A DNA stretch of 64,000 nucleotides from a virus: positions 1 to 64,000 of IMG/VR virus record IMGVR_UViG_3300032242_001235. One strand, given 5' to 3'. The stretch's first letter is position 1; each line of letters opens with the position of its first letter. Below the pieces are notes generated by a model, which was not told the DNA's origin, did not search any database, and saw only the letters and a program-made list of their open reading frames with translations. This document shows positions 47,134 to 55,078 of the stretch, one piece after another. Position numbers and translations under genes: made by a program.

Positions 47134-48345
47134 TTAATTATCCGCCTTTGGTTTGAGTGCCTTACTTAGTGCTTGTCGTTCCGCAACTACTTTTCCATTA
47201 ATCGTAGCAGTAGTTGTATTATTAATAAATCCAGCTTTTTGTGTTTGTCTAACATCGGCATTTTTAAATACGCCATTAGCAGTATCTTGAGCACCAAATT
47301 CATTCATGGTCATACGCACATTCTTTTCAAACATGGTCCAATGACGACCATCAAATCGGTATAACACATTAGGGAAGAAATCTGTTCTTAAGTAAAACGA
47401 GCCGACTGCTTGATGTAGTGGAAATGCTACTCCTGAATCAAACGGAGCACCATTTGGAGGAACCCCGTCACCAGTTAAATAGCCCACATACAAATTCTTT
47501 GATGGTGTATGTAATACCATACTGGCATCTAATACTGCTTGATCTATACTGGCATCATCTATTGTATCGCTTGCATCGGCGACATCAACAAGTCCTGACT
47601 CCTTTGTAGGAATAACATAAAAACTTTTTGTATTATATCCACTCTTTGGAGCATCTAATGTTGCTTGTTCAATAATTTGATTGTTAATTTCAATGCTCTT
47701 ATTGTAAGTGCTCAATAAATCTCGTAATGTAGTTCCGTCATCTGCCCCACTATCTGCATCAAAGATTTGTTTAAATTCTTGACTATCAACTAACGGTACA
47801 CATTTTGCTCTAACTAAATGCGGGTACCAAGTTACGCTAAATCCAGCAACTGGGCGAGTAACATCTTGTACCACATAGAATCTTTTCAAAGCCACATAAT
47901 TGTTATCCAACGCATATTCATCCTTCAAATGTGGCAGCTCGATTACATCTCCTGGCATGATTTTACGGGATAATGCCTCTACACTTGAGCTTAAATGGAA
48001 GTGAATCATTATGGTATCATTCTGTAGAAACAATCCAAACTGACTTAAATTGAGATCCAAGTCCTGCATTGTGTAGATTCCACGAATAACATACACATCG
48101 GGTTCGTAGTTTCTATCCCTGTTTTCCATGAATAGCACATCCTGTATCCCCAGTTCAGGAATAGGATTACTATTGTTTGGCAGAGTAGGTGATGATTCGG
48201 CCCCTACTGAATCTGGGCTAACTGGGCCAAGGTATTTGTGAATAAACACATCAACCCCGCCCACTTGAAAGCGTTCGTTAACTACGCGATCGATGAATTT
48301 GAAATCATTGCCTTTTTCAGGCCTGTAAAGTGACAATCTTGGCAT
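47134..48345 (-). CDS. 14: Neck protein gp14
   Basis: Encodes 403 residues. VGGVDVFIHKYLGPVSPDS and QNDTIMIHFHLSSSVEALSR with KIMPGDVIELPHL follow the order of T4 gp14 (RGVECYYVPREYVSPD; VQDEVTLSINPNLF; GDLIYFP). gp14 forms part of the neck that joins head and tail and gates DNA. The C-terminal region has a module GSFYLRTDFFPNVLYRFDGR followed by HWTMFE, which I recall from cyanophage gp14, then a QTQKAGFINNTTT tail. It is longer than T4 gp14 (256 residues). It is first in a minus-strand unit, with its late promoter five bases before the ATG, divergent from gp13. Confidence 0.85.
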   Translation of the reverse strand: MPRLSLYRPEKGNDFKFIDRVVNERFQVGGVDVFIHKYLGPVSPDSVGAESSPTLPNNSNPIPELGIQDVLFMENRDRNYEPDVYVIRGIYTMQDLDLNLSQFGLFLQNDTIMIHFHLSSSVEALSRKIMPGDVIELPHLKDEYALDNNYVALKRFYVVQDVTRPVAGFSVTWYPHLVRAKCVPLVDSQEFKQIFDADSGADDGTTLRDLLSTYNKSIEINNQIIEQATLDAPKSGYNTKSFYVIPTKESGLVDVADASDTIDDASIDQAVLDASMVLHTPSKNLYVGYLTGDGVPPNGAPFDSGVAFPLHQAVGSFYLRTDFFPNVLYRFDGRHWTMFEKNVRMTMNEFGAQDTANGVFKNADVRQTQKAGFINNTTTATINGKVVAERQALSKALKPKADN

Positions 48346-48350
48346 GTGTA

Positions 48351-48358
48351 TATTTATG
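48351..48358 (-). promoter_or_regulatory. Late promoter-like CATAAATA (minus), five bases before gp14 ATG
   Basis: On the minus strand, TAAATA is followed by TACAC and the ATG at 48345. The predicted start is the A of the ATG. It abuts the gp13 promoter back to back. Confidence 0.68.
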
Positions 48359-48366
48359 GCTAAATA
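48359..48366 (+). promoter_or_regulatory. Late promoter-like GCTAAATA, five bases before gp13 ATG
   Basis: TAAATA at 48361-48366 is followed by TTCAT and the ATG at 48372. The predicted start is the A of the ATG. No Shine-Dalgarno is visible. Confidence 0.68.
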
Positions 48367-48371
48367 TTCAT

Positions 48372-49130
48372 ATGGACGAAACTACCCAATCCCGTGAACA
48401 AGTTATTACATATATCAAAGCCATGTTAGGCGATGGTATGATCGATGTGTATCTTGATCCAATACATTATAATACATCTATCGATCGTGCCTTGGCAAAA
48501 TACCGTCAACGCAGCAGTAATGCCGTTGAAGAAAGCATGGGTTTTCTAAATTTAACAGTTGATACTAACGATTACATTCTTCCTAAAGAAGTAATGGCAG
48601 TTAGACAATTGTTTAGACGCAGCATTGGCTCTAGATCTGGTGGCGGAAACGGGGGAACATTGTTTGAACCGTTCAACTTAGCATATTCTAACACCTACTT
48701 GTTGGCTTCTACTAACATGGGCGGGTTGGCAACATACTACGCATTTGCCAGCTATCAAAAGCAAGTGGGCAAAATGTTTGGTACTGATATTAATTTTACA
48801 TTTAACGCATCTACCAAGCTATTATCTGTACAACAAAGACCACATGCTGATGAAGAAATATTAGTTTGGATGTATAATTATCGTCCAGATTTTAACCTAT
48901 TCAGTGATCCATATGCAGGACAGTGGTTAAAGGATTATTCATTGGCCAATGCCAAGATCATCCTAGGTCAAGCCTATGAAAAATTCCCACAAATTGCTGG
49001 GCCACAAGGGGCCTCCAGTTTGAATGGTACTGCACTTAAAGCAGAAGGTAAAGCTGAAATGGATATGTTAGAGTTGGATCTAATAAATTACAAAGATGGT
49101 GGACAACCATTAACTTGGGTAACTGGTTAA
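48372..49130 (+). CDS. 13: Neck / head completion protein gp13
   Basis: Encodes 252 residues from ATG 48372. An in-frame GTG 42 bases earlier would overlap gp14 and is rejected because of the late promoter placement. The helical start (SREQVITYIKAMLGDGMIDV ... ALAKYRQRSSNAVEE), the YILPKEVMAVRQLFRR segment, and the end (QWLKDYSLANAKIILGQAYE, LKAEGKAEMDMLELDLINY) have the outline of T4-like gp13 and related connector proteins, in which the last part is a helical, alanine-rich segment. gp13 sits with gp14 below the portal. The adjacent divergent gp14-gp15 unit supports the call. T4 gp13 is longer (309). Confidence 0.75.
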   Translation: MDETTQSREQVITYIKAMLGDGMIDVYLDPIHYNTSIDRALAKYRQRSSNAVEESMGFLNLTVDTNDYILPKEVMAVRQLFRRSIGSRSGGGNGGTLFEPFNLAYSNTYLLASTNMGGLATYYAFASYQKQVGKMFGTDINFTFNASTKLLSVQQRPHADEEILVWMYNYRPDFNLFSDPYAGQWLKDYSLANAKIILGQAYEKFPQIAGPQGASSLNGTALKAEGKAEMDMLELDLINYKDGGQPLTWVTG

Positions 49131-49138
49131 AATAATTA

Positions 49139-49167
49139 TTGACAATGTAATACAACTGCAATAAAAT
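49139..49167 (+). promoter_or_regulatory. Sigma70-type promoter for dNMP kinase
   Basis: TTGACA (49139-49144, perfect -35) is separated by 17 bases from TAAAAT (49162-49167, 5 of 6). The predicted start is near 49174, with GGAG at 49180-49183 before the ATG at 49190. There is no TAAATA motif here, so this gene should be read by unmodified host polymerase early in infection. Confidence 0.75.
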
Positions 49168-49189
49168 ATAATATCGCTTGGAGTATTGT

Positions 49190-49867
49190 ATGATTATAGG
49201 GTTTGTAGGTTTTATTGGTTCAGGTAAAGACACTGCCGCAGATTATTTGGTTAATTTTCACGGGTTTAGGCGAGATAGTTTCGCCAATACACTCAAAGAT
49301 GCAGTGTCCCATGTATTTGGCTGGGACCGAACGCTGCTAGAAGGCCGCACAAAAGAAGCTCGTGAATGGCGAGAACAAGTTGACGAATGGTGGGCAGAAC
49401 GCTTAAACCTGCCACATTTAACTCCACGCTGGGTTCTACAATATTGGGGTACTGAAGTTTGCCGCAAAGGCTTTAACGATGATATCTGGATTGCTAGTTT
49501 AGAGAATAAAATGCGTAAAACTACTGATAACATTGTTATTAGTGATGTTAGATTTCCAAACGAAATTGCTGCGATTCATAATGCTGGCGGAATGGTAGTC
49601 CGTGTAAAACGAGGAGCGGATCCTGAGTGGTATGGTGCTGCGGAAAGTTTCAACAAAGGACCTAATGGCAACGCTACTTGGTCACTAAGTAAAAACAAAT
49701 TAGATCAACTTAAGATTCATTCAAGTGAAACAAGTTGGGTTGGTGGGAACATTGATGTTACTATAACTAATGACACCACTATTGATGATCTATTTGCACA
49801 ACTAAAGGATCTATTGCCGGCAACTGATCTAACACTTGCTGAACGACTTGCATTAGATTTGCTTTAA
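49190..49867 (+). CDS. 1: Deoxynucleoside monophosphate kinase (T4 gp1-like)
   Basis: Encodes 225 residues. ATG 49190 is chosen over an in-frame TTG at 49178 because GGAG lies seven bases before it. The Walker A loop is G7-FIGS-G12-K13-D14 in GFVGFIGSGKDTAADYL, typical of phage dNMP kinases. WVLQYWGTEVCRKGFNDDIW and VISDVRFPNEIAAIHNAGG are further family signatures; the second forms the DVRFPNE segment. The enzyme phosphorylates dNMPs to dNDPs for DNA synthesis. It is the only nucleotide-metabolism gene in a block of late virion genes and has a sigma70-type promoter. It overlaps the convergent HNH-like gene by four bases. Confidence 0.85.
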   Translation: MIIGFVGFIGSGKDTAADYLVNFHGFRRDSFANTLKDAVSHVFGWDRTLLEGRTKEAREWREQVDEWWAERLNLPHLTPRWVLQYWGTEVCRKGFNDDIWIASLENKMRKTTDNIVISDVRFPNEIAAIHNAGGMVVRVKRGADPEWYGAAESFNKGPNGNATWSLSKNKLDQLKIHSSETSWVGGNIDVTITNDTTIDDLFAQLKDLLPATDLTLAERLALDLL

Positions 49868-50199
49868 AAGTCGGGTTTCAAGTCTCCCTGCCGCCATTTG
49901 ATTCCCTCACGATGTAGGAATCTTTGACAGTTAGCACATACTGTCTTAAGATTTGTGAACCTACAATTTGTAAGATCTCCATCTACATGAAACACATCAA
50001 ATACTTCAGGGAAAGTGGATTTAAACCCGCATTTGTCACATACGGCTTTTTTCGTATAGCCAGCTAACCCCCACAATGCCTTTCCATCCTTGCGGCCCTT
50101 GCTACAGTGGTCGCATCTGGATCTATAAAACGGCTTGCCTTCTTTATAATAGTTAATGGCCACCGGTCTTTGCCGACATTCTTTACATAGATTTCTCAT
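49864..50199 (-). CDS. HNH-endonuclease-like zinc protein
   Basis: Encodes 111 residues from ATG 50199. A GTG 27 bases upstream is also in frame, but the MRNLCKEC start is preceded by purine-rich AAAAGGGCGGG and fits the family as I remember it. Four CxxC pairs are seen: C5/C8, C29/C32, C54/C57 and C88/C91. The HVDGDLTNCRFTNLKTVCAN segment (H71, N83) is HNH-like, but the residue after the last cysteine is Q instead of the usual H. Similar small proteins occur in T4-like cyanophages. It may be a homing-type or repair nuclease, or a catalytically reduced relative. It has a minus-strand late motif upstream. Confidence 0.68.
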   Translation of the reverse strand: MRNLCKECRQRPVAINYYKEGKPFYRSRCDHCSKGRKDGKALWGLAGYTKKAVCDKCGFKSTFPEVFDVFHVDGDLTNCRFTNLKTVCANCQRFLHREGIKWRQGDLKPDF

Positions 50200-50229
50200 A
50201 CCCGCCCTTTTAGTGCCCTTTTCCACCAG

Positions 50230-50237
50230 TATTTAAC
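50230..50237 (-). promoter_or_regulatory. Late promoter-like GTTAAATA (minus)
   Basis: The minus-strand TAAATA lies 30 bases before the ATG of the HNH-like gene and three bases before the alternative GTG. The predicted start is near 50224. Confidence 0.5.
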
Positions 50238-50258
50238 CCGAAGTTTTTTAGATTACTA

Positions 50259-50266
50259 GCTAAATA
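50259..50266 (+). promoter_or_regulatory. Late promoter-like GCTAAATA for the sheath gene
   Basis: The predicted start is near 50272. The leader contains a strong AAGGAG (50284-50289) nine bases before the ATG at 50299, as suits a very highly expressed gene. Confidence 0.68.
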
Positions 50267-50298
50267 AAACAAAGTAATCCACTAAGGAGTTTTTTAAG

Positions 50299-53292
50299 AT
50301 GGCAACGACATTACAATCCCCAGGCGTATCAGTTTCAGTAATTGATCAAAGTTTCTACACACCCGCTGCTCCTGGAACAGTTCCAATGATTTTTGTGACC
50401 AGCAAGCAAAATAAAAGCAACGCTAGCGGCACAAGCACTGCTCAAGGTACTACAAAAAAGAATGCAGGCGTGATATGGACAATTACTAGCCAACGCGACC
50501 TAACTGAGACTTTTGGTACTCCGTATTTTGAAACAGATACGAATGGCAATGCTATTAACGGTAGCGAACGAAATGAATATGGTTTGCAAACAGCATATAA
50601 CCTTTTAGGTATCTCGTCTAAAGTATATGTAGTTCGTTCAGACCTTGACTTAGATATGCTGTACCCAAGCACCAGTATCCCAGTAGGTATGCCAGTAGCT
50701 GGAACATATTGGGTTGATACACACGCCAGTAGATTTGGTGTTAATGTTTGGAGCACAACTGCTAACAACGGCGCAGGCGGATTTACCGCAGTAACTCCTA
50801 AAATTATTGACAATAGCACTACAGCAACATCAGCAACATTTGATGGAACAGTATACACTCCGAAGGCTACATTTGGTGCAGTTGGTGATTATGCAATGGT
50901 TGTTACTAGCCAAAATACTAACCAACTATATTTTAAAACAGCAGGTTCTGGTTGGACTGTTGTTAGAAATACTTTCGACGGTGGCAAAAATGTTGAAGTT
51001 AGTGCAAACTTTGATTATCCAAATTATACTTCAACTGGCACTACTAACGGTAGTGTATGGGTACAAACAAACGCAGTTGGTACTGGTGCAAACTGGGTAG
51101 TTAAATATTGGAATGGCAATTCAGAGTCTTGGACTACTGTAAGTACTCCAATTTTTGCTAGCACTGTAAAAGCTAACTTGGCTTTAGACCCTACAGGCGG
51201 CGGTTCTAAGATCCCTGTTGGTTCACTATTCATTGATGCAGATTATAATAACGGTGTAACAACTAATGCAACTGCTGCATCCTTTAAACTATATAGAAGA
51301 AGTAGTTCTGCTGCAACAACAGTTACAGTAGCATCTAATACAACTGGTTCTGGTGGCACATTTACTCTACGCGAATCACTAGTTAATGGTACTTGGGGAA
51401 CTCCAGTAACATTAACAGTAGCTACTGGTGTTGTTGGTGAGCAAATTGCTCAAGCAATCAATACTAACGGTGGCCTTGTTAATACCAGCGCAGTTTGGGA
51501 CAGTGCTATCAATAGATTGTATATCAAACACAAATTAAGTGGTGAAATTGAATTGACAGATTCTGGTAGTTTATTATCTGGCATTGGTTTAGTTGGTGAC
51601 GGTACTGTAGCAAATCTATATGCTGCTCCTACTGGCGACAGTGCTACCCTATTAGTAAGTAACTGGTCTCCATTGATGTATGAAGCATTGGCATATGAGC
51701 CAGCAACATTACCTGCAAATGGATCCTTGTGGTTTGATAGCAACATTGATGTTGTTGACATTATGTACAACACTGGTGCAGCATGGGAAGGTTATTTAAA
51801 TGCATTTCCAACATCTGACCCAATGGGACCGTTGGTTATGGCAAGTGCCCCAACAACACAATCTGATGGTATCTCAGCATTAGTTAGAGGTGACATTTGG
51901 GTTGATAGCTCTCGCCCAGAAACTTACGGTAAAGTGATATATGTATATGACGGTAACACATGGGTACTACAAGATCCTACAGATCACATTACTCCAAACG
52001 GTTGGGTTTATGCCGATGCTCGTTGGAGCGACAACGGTGTTGATAACACAGAATATGTTACTCCAATTGCAGACATGCTAGTCAGCAACTATGTTGATCC
52101 TGATGCTCCAGATCCACGCTTGTATCCAAGAGGCACTCGTCTATGGAACTTACGCAAGAGCGGAAATAATGTCAAACAATATGTTTCTGGTTATATCAAT
52201 CTACACGCAAACGGCGGATACAATCAAAGAACAGGCGAGTCAATGACTGATTATACAACTGACCGTTGGGTATCTGTTAGCCCTAATGATGAAAATCATG
52301 TAGGTCAATTTGGCCGCCATGCACAACGCAGTGTTGTAGTTAAGTCACTAAAAGCATTGGTAACTGCTAATCAAAGTATCCGTGATACAGATACATTGAA
52401 CTTTAACATTATCGCAGCTCCTGGATATCCAGAGTTGATTACTGATATGGTTAATTTCAATGCTGACATTGGACAAGTTGCACTAGTTGTTGGAGATACT
52501 CCAATGAGACTAACTTCAAATGCTACTACATTGGCAAACTATGGAAACAACGCTGCTCATGCTGTAGAAAATAATGATGTTGCAGCAGTTAGCTATGACA
52601 ACCATTTGGCAATGTACTATCCAAGCGGATTTACAAATGACAACATTGGCAATAACATTGTTGTTCCGCCAAGCTACATGGCTATTCGTACAATTATTGA
52701 AAGCGATGCAGTTAGCTATCAGTGGTTCGCTCCAGCTGGTACACGCCGTGGTATTGTACATAATGCAAGTTCAGTAGGTTATATTGATTCTACTACTGGC
52801 GAATTTGTAACTACTAGTTTATATCAAGGTCTTCGTGATACATTAGCATCCGTTAAGATTAATCCAATTGCTACATTGCCAGGAGTTGGTTTAGCTGTTA
52901 TGGGTCAATATACTCGTGCTTCTGCTTCAAGCAGTTTAGACAGAATTAATGTTGCTCGTTTAGTATCATTCTTGAGAGTTCAATTAGGAAGATTGGCCAA
53001 ACCATTCTTGTTCGAACCAAACGATAGTCAAACACGCAACGAAATTAAGACTGCTGTAGAAAGTTTGCTAATTGAATTAGTAAGCCAAAGAGCACTATAT
53101 GACTTCGTAGTAGTTTGCGATAGTTCAAATAACACTCCTACAAGAATTGACAGAAGTGAATTGTATGTAGACATTGCTATTGAACCAGTTAAGGCTGTAG
53201 AATTCATCTACATTCCATTAAGACTATTGAATACAGGTGCAATTGCATCGGGCAATTTTGGATCACAAAAAACTGGGTCTAAGACCAATTAA
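50299..53292 (+). CDS. 18: Contractile tail sheath protein gp18
   Basis: Encodes 997 residues. The start (MATTLQSPGVSVSVIDQSFY) and the region EYGLQTAYNLLGISSKVYVV match the N-terminal sheath domain. The C-terminal part (GVGLAVMGQYTRASASSSLD, RLVSFLRVQLGRLAKPFLFE, then YVDIAIEPVKAVEFIYIPLR) is the conserved sheath core. T4 gp18 has 659 residues; the extra length lies mainly at about residues 130-590, which contains several short tryptophan modules (GTYWVDT, NGSVWVQT, NGSLWFDS, GDIWVDSS), some followed by a YxGxxW strand. The inserted part probably projects from the tail surface. It has a strong ribosome-binding site and late promoter and is followed by the tube gene. Confidence 0.93.
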   Translation: MATTLQSPGVSVSVIDQSFYTPAAPGTVPMIFVTSKQNKSNASGTSTAQGTTKKNAGVIWTITSQRDLTETFGTPYFETDTNGNAINGSERNEYGLQTAYNLLGISSKVYVVRSDLDLDMLYPSTSIPVGMPVAGTYWVDTHASRFGVNVWSTTANNGAGGFTAVTPKIIDNSTTATSATFDGTVYTPKATFGAVGDYAMVVTSQNTNQLYFKTAGSGWTVVRNTFDGGKNVEVSANFDYPNYTSTGTTNGSVWVQTNAVGTGANWVVKYWNGNSESWTTVSTPIFASTVKANLALDPTGGGSKIPVGSLFIDADYNNGVTTNATAASFKLYRRSSSAATTVTVASNTTGSGGTFTLRESLVNGTWGTPVTLTVATGVVGEQIAQAINTNGGLVNTSAVWDSAINRLYIKHKLSGEIELTDSGSLLSGIGLVGDGTVANLYAAPTGDSATLLVSNWSPLMYEALAYEPATLPANGSLWFDSNIDVVDIMYNTGAAWEGYLNAFPTSDPMGPLVMASAPTTQSDGISALVRGDIWVDSSRPETYGKVIYVYDGNTWVLQDPTDHITPNGWVYADARWSDNGVDNTEYVTPIADMLVSNYVDPDAPDPRLYPRGTRLWNLRKSGNNVKQYVSGYINLHANGGYNQRTGESMTDYTTDRWVSVSPNDENHVGQFGRHAQRSVVVKSLKALVTANQSIRDTDTLNFNIIAAPGYPELITDMVNFNADIGQVALVVGDTPMRLTSNATTLANYGNNAAHAVENNDVAAVSYDNHLAMYYPSGFTNDNIGNNIVVPPSYMAIRTIIESDAVSYQWFAPAGTRRGIVHNASSVGYIDSTTGEFVTTSLYQGLRDTLASVKINPIATLPGVGLAVMGQYTRASASSSLDRINVARLVSFLRVQLGRLAKPFLFEPNDSQTRNEIKTAVESLLIELVSQRALYDFVVVCDSSNNTPTRIDRSELYVDIAIEPVKAVEFIYIPLRLLNTGAIASGNFGSQKTGSKTN

Positions 53293-53310
53293 AAGGATAA
53301 GGAGCATACA

Positions 53311-53943
53311 ATGCCAATTTCAAGTTTATCAAGATTTACCGTACCAGTTTCGACTGATGCCAGTTCTCCAACACAGGGTCTGTTGATGCCAAAGTTACAG
53401 TATCGCTTTAGAGTGACACTGTTTGATTTTGGAGTAGGCGGAGCCCCGTTAACTGAGTTAACTAAGCAAGTTATGACAGTGGATCGTCCACATCCAGAGT
53501 TTGACGAAATTCCATTACATGTTTATAACAGCACTGTAAAGTTGGCTGGTAAGCACAAGTTTAGTAACCTTAAACTAAAACTTCGTGACGATATGACCAA
53601 CGCAGTTACTAACATTGTTGGCGCACAATTGCAAAAGCAGTTTGACTTTTATGAACAATCCAGTGCAGTTAGCGGATTAGATTACAAGTTCACTATGATT
53701 ATTGAAATCTTAGATGGCGGCAACGGCCAATTTGTCCCAGTTACACTTGAAGCATTTGAAGTTCAAGGTTGCTGGATTAAGACTGCAACTTATGGCAGCG
53801 TTGACTATAGCAAGAGTGAAGCAATGGAAATTGAATTAGAGATCTGTTTCGATAATGCAGTTCAAACTAATGCAGTTGGCCAACTACAAGGTCTTGGCGC
53901 AACAGTTCAGCGTACATTCGGTACAACATCTATTGGTGGTTAA
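53311..53943 (+). CDS. 19: Tail tube protein gp19
   Basis: Encodes 210 residues after AAGGAG. The gene directly follows the sheath gene, as in T4. The sequence has the tube outline: LQYRFRVTLFDFG at the N-terminus, KQVMTVDRPHPEFDEIPLHV, then KLAGKHKFSNLKLKLRDDMT, and near the end FEVQGCWIKTATYGSVDYSK with EAMEIELEICFDNA. gp19 hexamers stack to form the inner tube through which DNA passes. It is somewhat longer than T4 gp19 (163), mainly through an N-terminal lead and a Gly/Gln-rich C-terminal tail. A strong terminator follows. Confidence 0.85.
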   Translation: MPISSLSRFTVPVSTDASSPTQGLLMPKLQYRFRVTLFDFGVGGAPLTELTKQVMTVDRPHPEFDEIPLHVYNSTVKLAGKHKFSNLKLKLRDDMTNAVTNIVGAQLQKQFDFYEQSSAVSGLDYKFTMIIEILDGGNGQFVPVTLEAFEVQGCWIKTATYGSVDYSKSEAMEIELEICFDNAVQTNAVGQLQGLGATVQRTFGTTSIGG

Positions 53944-53958
53944 TATTACCATAGCATA

Positions 53959-53985
53959 CAAAAAGCCCCTGATGGGGCTTTTTTT
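53959..53985 (+). terminator. Intrinsic terminator after gp19
   Basis: AAAAAGCCCC pairs with GGGGCTTTTT around TGAT (loop 53970-53973) with a T run. It ends the sheath-tube unit just before the next late promoter. Confidence 0.92.
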
Positions 53986-53989
53986 ATCG

Positions 53990-53997
53990 GATAAATA
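53990..53997 (+). promoter_or_regulatory. Late promoter-like GATAAATA, five bases before ATG
   Basis: TAAATA (53992-53997) is followed by TTTGC and the ATG at 54003. It lies immediately after the gp19 terminator, so transcription should restart here, on the A of the ATG. Confidence 0.7.
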
Positions 53998-54002
53998 TTT
54001 GC

Positions 54003-55064
54003 ATGACACCTAACATAATCAGCCCCAATGGTAGCTTAAATACCGTCTTTAAGAGTTTTGAACACGCTACAAAGTTTTATACCAATAACTATCATAGCCG
54101 TGCTCCGAAGGTAGGCTTTTTATATTTTGTGCAATTTAATTTTAATCAAGATGCAGTACTTGATCCAAGTTGGGATTCTAAATCCATTGGGCTATTTGCT
54201 AAACAGGCTGATATGCCCAAGTTTAAAATAGCAACTGATGTAATAAATCAATATAATAGAAAAACTAATATACAAACTAAGTTAACTTATGAACCTGTCA
54301 ACATAGAATTGCATGATGACAACGGGGATACAACTAATAAGTTTTGGAAAAATTATTATCAATTTTATTATAACGACAGTAGATATACAGCAGATTCCGT
54401 CAAACAATCATATGCTGACACAAAATTTGGATCAACAAGTTACCATTATGGATATGATGCAAAAACTTCTAAATTTATTGATAGTATCGACTTGTATATA
54501 ATGCATCAAGGTCAATATACAAAAATGACATTGATTAATCCTATAATTTCCTCTTGGGATCATGATACATTATCACAATCTGAAGGAAATAAAGTATTAA
54601 GAAATAAAATGTCAGTTGTGTATGAAACAGTTTTATATGATTCTGGATCGTTTACTGCTAACCCAGATGCAGCTAACTTTGCATCTGTATATAATGATTA
54701 TGATGTTACTCCTAGTCCAAATCAAGTTGGTGATATTTTTGCATATAAACAAGATTATGCCATTACTACTGCCGCTGCAAAACAATGGCAAACAACAAAT
54801 TTTAATGGATTGAAACAAGGCGAGAATTATGTAAAACCACCAAGTCAAGGGCAGTTAACAAAAGTTGCCTTGCAGGTCAGTAGTGCATATCGAGCATTGA
54901 ATCAAATTAATCAATTAATAAATCAACCTAGAGCAGCGTGGAATGTCTACGGTATAAACATACATAATGAAGTGATCTCAGCAGTTGCAGGAACAGTCAA
55001 TGCAGCCGCAGTTAGTTTAACTAATACAGCAGCTTTCACACCACCCAAACTGCCAACTAATTAA
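54003..55064 (+). CDS. Second tail-tube-fold protein (gp54-like or gp19 paralogue)
   Basis: Encodes 353 residues. Residues about 35-215 follow the tube-protein plan: VGFLYFVQFNFN, then GLFAKQADMPKFKIATDVIN, KLTYEPVNIELHDDNGDTTN followed by FWKNYYQFY, and LINPIISSWDHDTLSQSEGN followed by KMSVVYETVLY. This ordering (RPxxF-type strand, target-strand pair, D-rich turn with W.NY, final V.Y strand) is shared by gp19 and the baseplate tube initiator gp54. The C-terminal 140 residues are Gln/Asn/Ala-rich. T4 gp54 has 320 residues, so gp54 is the better match by length, but sequence alone does not decide. Confidence 0.65.
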   Translation: MTPNIISPNGSLNTVFKSFEHATKFYTNNYHSRAPKVGFLYFVQFNFNQDAVLDPSWDSKSIGLFAKQADMPKFKIATDVINQYNRKTNIQTKLTYEPVNIELHDDNGDTTNKFWKNYYQFYYNDSRYTADSVKQSYADTKFGSTSYHYGYDAKTSKFIDSIDLYIMHQGQYTKMTLINPIISSWDHDTLSQSEGNKVLRNKMSVVYETVLYDSGSFTANPDAANFASVYNDYDVTPSPNQVGDIFAYKQDYAITTAAAKQWQTTNFNGLKQGENYVKPPSQGQLTKVALQVSSAYRALNQINQLINQPRAAWNVYGINIHNEVISAVAGTVNAAAVSLTNTAAFTPPKLPTN

Positions 55065-55078
55065 CACAGGATATTAAA

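Noticed and set aside
48330-48371. GTG start for gp13 at 48330
   Set aside because: It would start inside the divergent gp14 gene. The late promoter and ATG at 48372 fit better, and the extra 14 residues are unlike gp13.
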